Below, piece after piece: positions 52,449 to 60,448 of a DNA stretch of 64,000 bases. How positions within the stretch are numbered: the stretch's first letter is position 1; each line of letters starts with the position of its first letter. The stretch is from Acidaminobacter hydrogenoformans DSM 2784. GTDB taxonomy: Bacteria > Bacillota > Clostridia > Peptostreptococcales > Acidaminobacteraceae. The position numbers and the translations under genes were made by a program. A model generated the notes under the pieces. That model had not been told where the DNA came from. It was given only the letters and a program-made list of their open reading frames with translations, and did no database searches. The stretch is taken from contig NZ_FMWL01000006.1 of the NCBI RefSeq assembly GCF_900103005.1, forward strand, positions 62,001 through 126,000, read 5' to 3'.

Positions 52449-53395
52449 TCGCAGTCCCCTCCCAGGTAGCACGCCGCGGCGTAGCGCAGCCCCTCAAAAT
52501 AATAATCCGGACCGCCGAATAAACTCGACGCCTCCACTACCAGCGGCGCGTCGAACGTCCTAAGCTTCCTGTAAACCTCCCCAGGCTCAAATGCCCAGCC
52601 TTCAGCCCGCAGCTGACCGGGATGAGGCACCACGTGGTGATATTGTCTGTAAAAGTGCGAGTTGCCATAATACTCTGTCCCCTGGACCGTCCAGATGTGG
52701 AAGCCCACACAGTGAGGTCCCAGCTGCTGAATCGCCTGATCAAAGTCGATTCCGTTCATCAGACAGGAGAAATAGAGGTGCCCTGTGTCCAGCAGCGGCG
52801 CAAGCCGCGAATAACCAGTCAGGGCTTCAACCCACTGCTCAGGACGGTTGAAATTCTGGTTGGAGCCAAAGTATTCCAGCGCGAGGATAGTGCCAAAATG
52901 CTCCGCCAGCGACTGAAGCTTTTCAAGGGACTCATGCAGGATCCCCTGGAAATCCAGGCCAAGGTAGGCGTTTCGGTAAATCCCCGGAAAATGTATCACG
53001 TAGTAATCCGGCTTATAGCGCTGAGTCAGCTGCCTCAGGTTCTCCTCAAGAAAGCGGAACGCCAGCGCCCGTTTTTGCGGATCAGGGTCCAGATAATAGC
53101 CGTCAAGGTAATCGAAGGGGAACCAGTCATAGAGGCACAGCGGCAGATGGATTGTATAAGCCATCCCATGGATCTCTGCCTCCTCCAGGTCAGCGAAAAT
53201 GCCCGACAGCATGTCGTGGTAAGGCCGGTGGCGTCCGAGACACACTTCAATCCGCGTAAACCCAAGGCGCGCCAAGGTTCCCACCGCTGCGTTGTTGGTG
53301 TTGGAGCCAAGGCCCCTGCCTGGTCTCCCTGGGATCTGACGCAACGCGGCTGTCTCCGGCATAATTTGATGTGTTGATTCTTTAATACGGTCCAT
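52445..53395 (-). CDS. Sugar phosphate isomerase/epimerase-like TIM-barrel protein (AP endonuclease 2 fold)
   Basis: 316 residues. The xylose-isomerase-like TIM barrel shows in LARLGFTRIEVCLGRHRPYHDML, YYVIHFPGIYRN, LALEYFGSNQNF, LLDTGHLYFSC and VGFHIWTVQGTEYYGN with metal-ligand Glu/His/Asp positions. No substrate can be named. It starts a coupled pair with the YkgJ-like gene. AGGTAAAGG precedes the ATG. Confidence 0.72.
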   Translation of the reverse strand: MDRIKESTHQIMPETAALRQIPGRPGRGLGSNTNNAAVGTLARLGFTRIEVCLGRHRPYHDMLSGIFADLEEAEIHGMAYTIHLPLCLYDWFPFDYLDGYYLDPDPQKRALAFRFLEENLRQLTQRYKPDYYVIHFPGIYRNAYLGLDFQGILHESLEKLQSLAEHFGTILALEYFGSNQNFNRPEQWVEALTGYSRLAPLLDTGHLYFSCLMNGIDFDQAIQQLGPHCVGFHIWTVQGTEYYGNSHFYRQYHHVVPHPGQLRAEGWAFEPGEVYRKLRTFDAPLVVEASSLFGGPDYYFEGLRYAAACYLGGDCE

Positions 53396-53596
53396 TAGCC
53401 TTTACCTCCGGCGTGGGATTCTCACTGGGTCGTCTGGGCGGCATCTCAAAGAAAAAGTCCCGCTGGAAGCAGGACCGACATTGGATGCGCGAAGAACCTT
53501 AACGTCGTCTCCCGACGCTATCAGTGTACCATATTTAAGCGCTTCTGCCCACGCCTTGACCGTGGCTTTGGGGTTAAAAAACGAGGCTGAAAACAA

Positions 53597-53648
53597 GACC
53601 ATCGGCAAATCCTTAAGCTTCTAAAAGCACAGAGCGTTGCCGATGGTT
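53597..53648. repeat. GCCGATGGTC motif pair forming a hairpin
   Basis: GACCATCGGCAA (53597-53608) pairs with TTGCCGATGGTT (53637-53648), one base off perfect. It lies in the gap 53396-53669, which shows no gene. Confidence 0.6.
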
Positions 53649-53669
53649 CCCGTTAAGCACATCCGCACC

Positions 53670-54443
53670 TCAAGCCTTCTTCGGAAACCAAGGAAAAAAC
53701 TTGCTGGTCACCGCCGCGTAGGCCTGGAATTCCGGATTATTCTCATACTTCTTCTCCAGCATAGGCACCCCGGAGACGAACATCAACAGATACGTGATCA
53801 CCGCCGAGCTGATGATGGTTGGCCAAAAGCCCGTCGTCCCTATAACTATGATAAAGATCCCCCACCACATGGTCGCTTCACCGAAGTAGTTGGGATGCCT
53901 TGTATATTTCCAGAGCCCCGTCTTGATGATGTGCCCCTTGTTTGCGGGGTCTTTCTTGAAGTTCTCCAGCTGCTTGTCCCCTACGGACTCAAAGTAGAAG
54001 CCTGTGATCCAAACTATGGCCCCGACAACCACCCACAGATTAACCGGCTTATCCGCCACCGTCATGGCATAGAGATAAGCGTAGGACACCACTGCCATAA
54101 AGACCGCCTGCAGGACATAGACCTGAAGGAACGCCCTTGGAATAACCCACTTGCCCCACTCCTTACGCCAGTTGGCATACCGGAAATCCTCCGGCTTGCC
54201 CCAGTTGCGGCGGTACAGGTGATAGAAGAGCCGGATGCCCCAGATGCTGACCAGCGCCAGCAGCAGCCAGGAGACCGCGTCCAGGTTTCCATAATAGAAT
54301 AAGGACGCCCAACCAACAACCACAAAGCCGAGGCCCCAGCCAAAGTCCACCACGGCGTTGTTTTTGACCGCGGTGCCGAGGATAAAGAACCCCATAAAAT
54401 AAAGGAAAATCACAAGCCACGAAAACCATAATAAACCTGACAT
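53670..54443 (-). CDS. DUF1295/steroid reductase-like membrane protein
   Basis: About 257 residues with six or seven membrane spans. The C-terminal half ([29 protein letters not shown]) is the isoprenylcysteine methyltransferase/steroid 5-alpha-reductase motif of DUF1295 proteins. ATG at 54443 begins one base after the stop of the DAK2-DegV gene (TAATATG), so the two are coupled; longer frames would overlap that gene. Substrate unknown; linkage to a fatty-acid kinase suggests a lipid role. Confidence 0.85.
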   Translation of the reverse strand: MSGLLWFSWLVIFLYFMGFFILGTAVKNNAVVDFGWGLGFVVVGWASLFYYGNLDAVSWLLLALVSIWGIRLFYHLYRRNWGKPEDFRYANWRKEWGKWVIPRAFLQVYVLQAVFMAVVSYAYLYAMTVADKPVNLWVVVGAIVWITGFYFESVGDKQLENFKKDPANKGHIIKTGLWKYTRHPNYFGEATMWWGIFIIVIGTTGFWPTIISSAVITYLLMFVSGVPMLEKKYENNPEFQAYAAVTSKFFPWFPKKA

Positions 54444-54444
54444 A

Positions 54445-56259
54445 TTACCAGCCCGCTTTCTTCTGTAGATAAGCAATCGCCGTCGCGCCATCCCCGGCCG
54501 TCGCACCGACGACCGACGAGATCTCCGCGATATATTCCGGCGGTTTGCCAGTGAGTTCCTCAAATACGCGTGCCAGCTCCAATGCACGGTCCATGCACGC
54601 CCCGTGGACTATGACGTATTCCTCAAGGCCGTATTTCTCAATGTCCTCGCTTACTGACTTCACCAGCTTTTTCATGACCCCCTTAAAGGTCAGCTTGCCG
54701 CCATAGGCCTTGCCATGGCCTTCCCGGTCCAGCGTCATCAGAGGCTTCAGGCCAATAATCTTGGCGACTTTTCCAACACTGCGGCTGACACGGCCGCTGC
54801 GCTCAAGATACTTGACCGTGTCCACAGAAACGAGGATCTTAACCCGGTCCCGCATAGCCCGCATAGACTCGACGACCTCTTCGAAGCTTTTACCTTCACG
54901 GGCCATATCTACGGCTTTTTTGACCATAAGTCCCTGGCCGCCGGAGTTTTTCAAGGTGTTCAAGACCTCAATCTTTCGGCCCCGCTTAGTGATGAGAGGC
55001 TCAAGGCTCTTGATCATGGCATAGGTCCCGCTGAGCTTGTCCGACACGGCCAGCACGAGGATGGCCTCATAGTAATCGCTGAGGAACATTAAAAGGTTCT
55101 CAACATTTTTAATGGCAGGCATGGAGCTCTGCGGCTGATCCTTCAAGGTCTTGTTGATTTCATAGAAGTGTCCAACGGACAGCGTCACGCGGTCAAGGTG
55201 AACCACGCCGCCAATCTCAAGCTGAAGGGGGATTACCGAGATCTGATGCTCGTCAATATAAGCCTGAGGCACATCCGCTATGGTGTCCGTCACAATGGCA
55301 AAAGGATATTTCCTGTGATTGCGGATATCCACCTGAATCTTCATGTCATCCACTTTAATGGCGTCCAGCTTGCCCACTTTGCTCAGCGCGTCAAAGAGCG
55401 GTTCAGGTTCATTGGTGTGCAGGTGCACCCGGAGCTTGTCTTCGCCGCCGGCGATCACCAGGGAATCCCCAAAGCGTTCGGCAATCCCCCGAATGGTCTC
55501 AACTTTAAGGCCCTTGTCCTTACCCTTCTCCTGCCTGGTCAGCAGCGTCTCGCAGCAGTAGCGGAACTCGCCCAGGGTCTCGTGGGCCTCAGCGCTCCTT
55601 GGATGCGCTTCGGAAGGAATCACCGAAATCTTCTCGATCCCCGCCTCGCCATGCTCAATATAATGCTTGATCCCCTCGAGAAAATGGTAAAAACCTTTGG
55701 CACCGGCGTCTACCACATTGCTTTTTCTAAGCTGCTCCAGCATTTCCGTCGTCTTTCTGACGGCGGCCCCACTGTCCGAGAGCGTCCGCTCAGCGTAATC
55801 CAGGATTGTGGCAGCCTTATCCTTGTGCCGCTCCAGGGAATGGATCCATTCTCGAACCACTGTCAGAATGGTGCCCTCCACGGGGTTGAGCATGACGCCA
55901 TACAGACGCTTCAGGGCCCCCTGCAGGCTGTGAATCAACTCGTCCTGGGTCAGGGTCTCCTTGTTCTTGACCTCCATGTACCAGCCGTAGATCAGCTGGG
56001 CAAAGATCAGCCCGGAATTGCCCCGGGCACCCATCAAGGCGCCGTCAGCAGCGCTGGAAAGCACTAAATCCACCTCTTCCTCGAGGCGAATATTCTCCAT
56101 GACCGCTTTCATGGTGGACGTCAAGTTTGCCCCCGTATCCCCGTCCGGGACGGGGAATACATTGATGCGGTCCAGTTCGCTCTTATTTTGAATCACCTCA
56201 TTGGCACCCGCCAAAATGGCGTAATAGACATGTCTTCCGTTAATTGAATCGGTGGTCAT
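54445..56259 (-). CDS. DAK2-DegV fusion (FakA-FakB-type fatty acid kinase)
   Basis: 604 residues. Residues 1-200 are a DAK2/DhaL ATP-binding domain (GDTGANL at 40-46, [16 protein letters not shown]), 205-310 match the FakA middle region ([22 protein letters not shown]), and 315-604 are a DegV/FakB fatty-acid-binding domain ([12 protein letters not shown] with [43 protein letters not shown]). In Staphylococcus aureus FakA and FakB are separate proteins that phosphorylate fatty acids; here both parts are one chain. ATG with GGAGGG upstream. Confidence 0.9.
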   Translation of the reverse strand: MTTDSINGRHVYYAILAGANEVIQNKSELDRINVFPVPDGDTGANLTSTMKAVMENIRLEEEVDLVLSSAADGALMGARGNSGLIFAQLIYGWYMEVKNKETLTQDELIHSLQGALKRLYGVMLNPVEGTILTVVREWIHSLERHKDKAATILDYAERTLSDSGAAVRKTTEMLEQLRKSNVVDAGAKGFYHFLEGIKHYIEHGEAGIEKISVIPSEAHPRSAEAHETLGEFRYCCETLLTRQEKGKDKGLKVETIRGIAERFGDSLVIAGGEDKLRVHLHTNEPEPLFDALSKVGKLDAIKVDDMKIQVDIRNHRKYPFAIVTDTIADVPQAYIDEHQISVIPLQLEIGGVVHLDRVTLSVGHFYEINKTLKDQPQSSMPAIKNVENLLMFLSDYYEAILVLAVSDKLSGTYAMIKSLEPLITKRGRKIEVLNTLKNSGGQGLMVKKAVDMAREGKSFEEVVESMRAMRDRVKILVSVDTVKYLERSGRVSRSVGKVAKIIGLKPLMTLDREGHGKAYGGKLTFKGVMKKLVKSVSEDIEKYGLEEYVIVHGACMDRALELARVFEELTGKPPEYIAEISSVVGATAGDGATAIAYLQKKAGW

Positions 56260-56406
56260 ACGCGATCCCTCCTCGGCGTATTATTACCCTTAAAAACGGT
56301 GTCAACTTCATTTTTTTCCTTATTTTAATTCTATTTTTGAATTGATTTCATCAATAGGCAGGGTAAGCTTCATCGATACTATGGTTGTGGTGTGTGGGGT
56401 GCTGAA

Positions 56407-56508
56407 GACCATCGGCAACAATGCTTTTTAAAGGGAAAATTAAAACACCCCCCTGGGCCCAGGGCTTTAACCCCAGACACCAAAGAGATGTTTTTTTTGC
56501 CGATAGTC
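56407..56508. repeat. GCCGATGGTC motif pair around a terminator
   Basis: GACCATCGGCAA (56407-56418) and TTGCCGATAGTC (56497-56508) are inverted across about 80 bases containing a CCCTGGGCCCAGGG palindrome that may terminate the DUF4097 gene. No gene lies in 56260-56540. Confidence 0.58.
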
Positions 56509-56540
56509 GCGCAAACACCATATTCACTCACGTCGCTCGA

Positions 56541-57437
56541 TCACCTTATGCTCACGCTTCCGCTGACGGTTGACAGCTCAAGCGAAAATTGCCCGCTTCC
56601 CGCCGTCGCCTCAATGACGCGGTCTTCCCTGACCTCTATGTTCACTTCTTCTCGTTCTATTTCAAGCTCACCCGAGGTCGTCGTGATTTTGATCTCATGA
56701 TTGAGTGGCTCCGTACTGGTCAGCTCAATACTTCCAGACGTCGTTTCCATCCATCCGTTTCCTCTCAGCGCCGCAAGTCTAAGCATCATAGCGCCGGACA
56801 CCGTCTTGACGTCCAGCTGATCTGCGCTTCCAACGAACTCCACTTCGCCGCTGACAGAGCCCAAATCAACGTTCCAGGCATCAAGCCCCTCGACATAGAT
56901 CCGCCCAGAAACCGACCCTGCGGAAACATTCCCCTTAAAAGGTTCTAATCCCGGTGAACGAAGCTTGACTGCACCGGAGACACTCTGAAGCTCGAGATCC
57001 CCGGACAGCGTCTCCGGAATCTTGACCATTAATCTGAGGTTCGTGGAAGTAAAGGAATGGGGCAGCGTGATCCCCCGGTCAATGTCAATTTCAACCCGGC
57101 CGTCCCCGTCCTGAGAAATACGTATTTTGGGCTGTGTGACGTCCAGAGGCGCCATATAGGTTCCCGTCAGCCTGATCTCAATATCTTCCCGCGGTTCACG
57201 GGTCACTTCCACCGATTCGAAGACGGTCTCAACGGTGACTGCCGTCAGGGACTTGACCTCGTTAATCGCCACTGTCCGGGTCTCGTCCAGCTCAAAGCGC
57301 TGGCTTCCCGCCAGCGGCCCAAGTGGCTTGCCCTGGAGTCTGTCCATCAGCTCTGGTCCAACCTCCCGAAGCGCCAGCACCGCGATCCCGCCGCCAATCA
57401 ATAGTGCTGCAATAAGCCAAAGTGCAATTTTTCTCAC
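56541..57437 (-). CDS. DUF4097-type putative adhesin (beta-helix-like)
   Basis: 298 residues. A membrane span (KIALWLIAALLIGGGIAVLAL) is followed by a repeating beta-solenoid region with SVSGAVKLRSPGLE, SVSGRIYVEG, SVSGEVEFVG, TVSGAMMLR, TTSGSIELTS and TTSGELEIE: the regular SGxI pattern of DUF4097. Found downstream of the DUF1700 gene, as in many Firmicutes operons. Function unknown; envelope stress response is suggested by related genes. Confidence 0.88.
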   Translation of the reverse strand: MRKIALWLIAALLIGGGIAVLALREVGPELMDRLQGKPLGPLAGSQRFELDETRTVAINEVKSLTAVTVETVFESVEVTREPREDIEIRLTGTYMAPLDVTQPKIRISQDGDGRVEIDIDRGITLPHSFTSTNLRLMVKIPETLSGDLELQSVSGAVKLRSPGLEPFKGNVSAGSVSGRIYVEGLDAWNVDLGSVSGEVEFVGSADQLDVKTVSGAMMLRLAALRGNGWMETTSGSIELTSTEPLNHEIKITTTSGELEIEREEVNIEVREDRVIEATAGSGQFSLELSTVSGSVSIR

Positions 57438-57509
57438 TTTTATTACCCTCTCACGTCAGAGATTTGCAGGAGAAAAGTCAGGTGCTCCTGCTTAGTCACC
57501 GGTGATTTA

Positions 57510-58112
57510 TCAGCCTTGCTTAATGATGCGTACATTGAGCTTCAAGTACTTCAAAGTGACCTGATAGAAGAGCTGGGTCAGCTTGAGCGCGCCAAGGAAG
57601 ATGAGGCCTCCCAGGGCCGCTATTGCCACACCTGCACCGAGGATGGCCACAATCAGTGTGCCCCCCGCTATCCCCGCTGGAATGGCCACCGGCGCGAATA
57701 CCGCTGTGCCGCTGACGGCCATGACCACACCGCCGAAGACCAGGCCTATGCCTGCGACAATCAGGGCCACCGCCGTGGCGTATACCGCAATCAGGATCCC
57801 TGCCAGCGCCAGGTAAGGGCCAAGAATGAAAATGATATTAAAAAGTCCGAGGCCAATTGAGGCAACCACTGCCCTTAAAAGATTAAAGGAGCTTGGCTTT
57901 TCCTCCGCGCGCTGGATCACTTTGCTTAACCTGAACTGCTTCGCGACCACCTCCGGCCGCCCGAGCTGCTCAAGGATGGCCTCTTCCGTCTCGCCGCTGG
58001 CCAGCGCGGCGTCAAAGTGCTCTTCATAGTCGTATAATATGTCGTTCAGCTCCGCTTCCGGCATGCCGGAAAGGGCGTTCCTCAGCTGGTTCAGATAGGT
58101 CTCCTTATTCAT
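57510..58112 (-). CDS. DUF1700 (HAAS) membrane protein
   Basis: About 200 residues. The N-terminal HAAS signalling domain ([46 protein letters not shown]) is followed by five or so hydrophobic segments. These proteins are always next to PadR regulators and DUF4097. ATG at 58112 overlaps the padR-like stop by four bases (ATGA). Confidence 0.9.
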   Translation of the reverse strand: MNKETYLNQLRNALSGMPEAELNDILYDYEEHFDAALASGETEEAILEQLGRPEVVAKQFRLSKVIQRAEEKPSSFNLLRAVVASIGLGLFNIIFILGPYLALAGILIAVYATAVALIVAGIGLVFGGVVMAVSGTAVFAPVAIPAGIAGGTLIVAILGAGVAIAALGGLIFLGALKLTQLFYQVTLKYLKLNVRIIKQG

Positions 58113-58429
58113 TTCCCGTGATCTCCCTCCACAATCAAGTTGACACCTGTCACAAACCGCCGCCACTCCGCTGCCAGCGCCGCCTGCTCCTGCCGGCCCC
58201 GCTCCGTCAGTGTATAATACTTGCGGGGCGGTCCCTCAGAGGATTCCTTCAGATAGGTGGTGAACATCCCATCCTCCATGAGCCTCCGCAACAGGGGATA
58301 AATGGTCCCCTCAGAAATGGTGATATTTTTCGAAATCTCCTGCACCAGCTCGTAGCCGTAGCAGTCCCTGTGGCTCAGTATAGACAGCACACACAGCTCC
58401 AGCACACCTTTCTTGAATTGTATATTCAC
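58109..58429 (-). CDS. PadR family transcriptional regulator
   Basis: About 106 residues. The winged helix has [56 protein letters not shown] and [15 protein letters not shown], the PadR signature. GTG at 58429 is chosen since GAGGGG lies seven bases before; an earlier ATG has no ribosome site. It heads the PadR/DUF1700/DUF4097 operon and probably represses it in the absence of a ligand. A TTGCAT-17-TATGCT promoter candidate lies about 50 bases upstream. Confidence 0.92.
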   Translation of the reverse strand: MNIQFKKGVLELCVLSILSHRDCYGYELVQEISKNITISEGTIYPLLRRLMEDGMFTTYLKESSEGPPRKYYTLTERGRQEQAALAAEWRRFVTGVNLIVEGDHGK

Positions 58430-58523
58430 AGAGGATCCCCTCTTTCTCCCTTTTTGATGATTAGAGCATATCACACGGTATCTTATAATGCAAGGTAGCG
58501 AGTATTAAAAGAATCTTAAATAA

Positions 58524-58676
58524 GGTTGGGGACGCGGCGGAGTGCTTTCAGGCGGGGACAGGGACGGGCCATTGGGGACTGGGCCGCACCACACACCCAC
58601 TGCATCACCCCAATTGTTTGGTGCGGCCCAGTCCCCGACCGCCCGTCCCTGTCCCCAACCACACCCCAAGCGTCCC
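58524..58676. repeat. REP-like locus: large nested palindrome
   Basis: Two nested stems: the GGGGACAGGGACGGGC arm (58554-58569) with 58641-58656, and the 18-base GGGGACTGGGCCGCACCA arm (58574-58591) with 58619-58636, around a 27-base loop. Flanking GGTTGGGGACGC and GCGTCCCC also face each other. The gap 58430-58779 holds this and a terminator. Confidence 0.8.
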
Positions 58677-58702
58677 CTTCCCTTTAAAGCAGACGAAAGA
58701 AA

Positions 58703-58742
58703 GCCGCCGCCAGACACGGAAAACCCCGTGACCGGCGGCGGC
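58703..58742 (-). terminator. Terminator after the SPFH gene
   Basis: GCCGCCGCC (58703-58711) pairs with GGCGGCGGC (58734-58742), with an inner CACGG/CCGTG stem; T-rich DNA follows on the minus strand. Confidence 0.7.
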
Positions 58743-58779
58743 TAAACCTTTCAGCCTATAACAAATTCGCCTGACTAAA

Positions 58780-59709
58780 CTATTTCTTAATGATTTCGTT
58801 CAACGCGGCAACGGTGCCGGCAAAGCCCTGAAGGTCTGAAGGCACAATGATTTTTGTCGCCTGACCGTCAGCCATTTTTTCGAGGGCTTCAAAGCTCTTG
58901 ATCGCGATGACGGCAGGATCCGCACCAGCTTCACGAATCATTTCAATGCCCTTGGCTTTCGCGCCCTGAACTTTGATAATAGCTTCCGCTTCACCTTCCG
59001 CCTCGCGAATCTGAACTTCTTTCTTCGCTTCAGCACGAAGGATGGAGGATTGCTTTTCGCCCTCTGCTTCGAGAATCATAGACTCTTTGGTACCTTGCGC
59101 CACCAGAATCTTGGAATTCTTTTCGCCTTCTGCACGAATGATGGATTCACGACGCTCACGTTCTGCGCGCATCTGTTTTTCCATGGCGTTCTGGATGTCT
59201 TCAGGCGGGATGATATTCTTGACTTCAACGCGGTTGACCTTGATGCCCCATGGGTCTGTGGCTTCGTCAAGTATAGCGCGCATCTGGGTGTTGATCAGGT
59301 CTCTGGACGTCAGCGTCTCGTCCAGCTCCAGCTGACCAATGATGTTTCTCAGCGTCGTGGCCGCCAGGTTCTCGAGGGCAACAATAGGTCGGGAAACACC
59401 ATAAGAGTAGAGCTTTGGATCTGTGACCGCGTAATAAATAACCGTATCAATCTTCATGGTGACGTTGTCCTTGGTGATAACCGGCTGAGGTGGGAAGTCG
59501 ACCACATTCTCCTTCAGCGAGACGCGGTTCGCGACGCGGTCAATGAACGGAATCTTAAAGTGCAGCCCGACGCTCCAGGTCGTGAGAAAAGCGCCGAGAC
59601 GCTCAATGACATAAGCCTGAGCTTGGGGTACGACTCTGATGTTGGTGATGATCAACAAGATGGCGAATAAAAAGAGTAATGCTGGAATGATGAGCTTTAA
59701 AAAATCCAT
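58780..59709 (-). CDS. SPFH/Band 7 (stomatin, QmcA-type) membrane protein
   Basis: About 309 residues. A membrane anchor (FLKLIIPALLFLFAILLIITN), then the band 7 domain (VVPQAQAYVIERLGAFLTTWSVGLHFKIPFID, VTMKIDTVIYYAVTDPKLYSYG, LETLTSRDLINTQMRAIL region), then a helical coil rich in RAERERRESIIRAEGEK, forming ring oligomers. It follows an NfeD gene, its usual partner, and probably keeps membrane microdomains. ATG at 59709 (GGGAGG nine bases upstream) is chosen over a TTG ten codons earlier. Confidence 0.92.
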   Translation of the reverse strand: MDFLKLIIPALLFLFAILLIITNIRVVPQAQAYVIERLGAFLTTWSVGLHFKIPFIDRVANRVSLKENVVDFPPQPVITKDNVTMKIDTVIYYAVTDPKLYSYGVSRPIVALENLAATTLRNIIGQLELDETLTSRDLINTQMRAILDEATDPWGIKVNRVEVKNIIPPEDIQNAMEKQMRAERERRESIIRAEGEKNSKILVAQGTKESMILEAEGEKQSSILRAEAKKEVQIREAEGEAEAIIKVQGAKAKGIEMIREAGADPAVIAIKSFEALEKMADGQATKIIVPSDLQGFAGTVAALNEIIKK

Positions 59710-59780
59710 AAATGTTTGCCTCCCTTTTGTCTGCTGCAATAATGATCACGACTTGCTTCTTTCTGTCTGATGCTTTTTGG

Positions 59781-60224
59781 CTATGCCCTTTTTACTATGA
59801 GCTTGACACCCTCCACAGCTACAACCAGCACCCTGGCCCCAACTTCAATGGGTTCTCCATCCTCTGAAAGTGCGGTCCAGATCTGACCATTGATTTTGAC
59901 CTGTCCGGTGGCGTAGCGCTCAATGCCTTTTAGAACCGGACCGTCCATGCCAATGACTGCCTCAACGTTTGTTTTTTCACTGCCAATGTGAAGAAAGTCC
60001 TTGGCCAGAGGCTTGGTGAAGTAGATCAGAAGCGCCGAAGATATAAGAAAGACACCAATCTGAACGGGTACAGAGAATCCAATCATGGCCGCCAGAAGCG
60101 CGATCAGCGCTGCGCCTGCAAACCAGATCGTTGTGAGGCCCATGGTCAGCGCCTCCAAAACTGCAAAAATGATGATGAGCGCGATCCAGACGATAAGTGG
60201 ACTCAGGCCGGCTAAGAAACTCAT
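59781..60224 (-). CDS. NfeD family protein
   Basis: 147 residues. Four hydrophobic segments (IVWIALIIIFAVLEALTMGLTTIWFAGAALIALLAAM, QIGVFLISSALLIYF) precede an OB-fold C-terminal domain (GMDGPVLKGIERYATGQVKINGQIWTALSEDGEPIEVGARVLVVAVEG). Short NfeD of this type works with SPFH proteins. Ribosome site AGGAGGAG. Spacing to the SPFH gene start is 71 bases. Confidence 0.92.
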   Translation of the reverse strand: MSFLAGLSPLIVWIALIIIFAVLEALTMGLTTIWFAGAALIALLAAMIGFSVPVQIGVFLISSALLIYFTKPLAKDFLHIGSEKTNVEAVIGMDGPVLKGIERYATGQVKINGQIWTALSEDGEPIEVGARVLVVAVEGVKLIVKRA

Positions 60225-60345
60225 ATGGGGTCAACTCCTCCTGCTTTATTGTAAAATGCCTGATGTGCCAAACACTTCCTCTTTATATTACCCAACATTT
60301 ATTAAATAAGCATTAAAAAAGGCATGAAAATGGCACTTTTTTCAA

Positions 60346-60381
60346 ATAGAAAAAGCGGGCGTCACTTTTGGACGTCCGCTT
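60346..60381 (-). terminator. Terminator after the Tat-linked metallo-beta-lactamase gene
   Basis: AAGCGGGCGTC (60353-60363) pairs with GACGTCCGCTT (60371-60381), followed on the minus strand by TTTTTC. Confidence 0.82.
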
Positions 60382-60448
60382 CCTCAGGGTGCCTGCATGC
60401 AACAGTTTCTCGCGTTTTAATCAAATGCACTCAATCATTATTGATACT

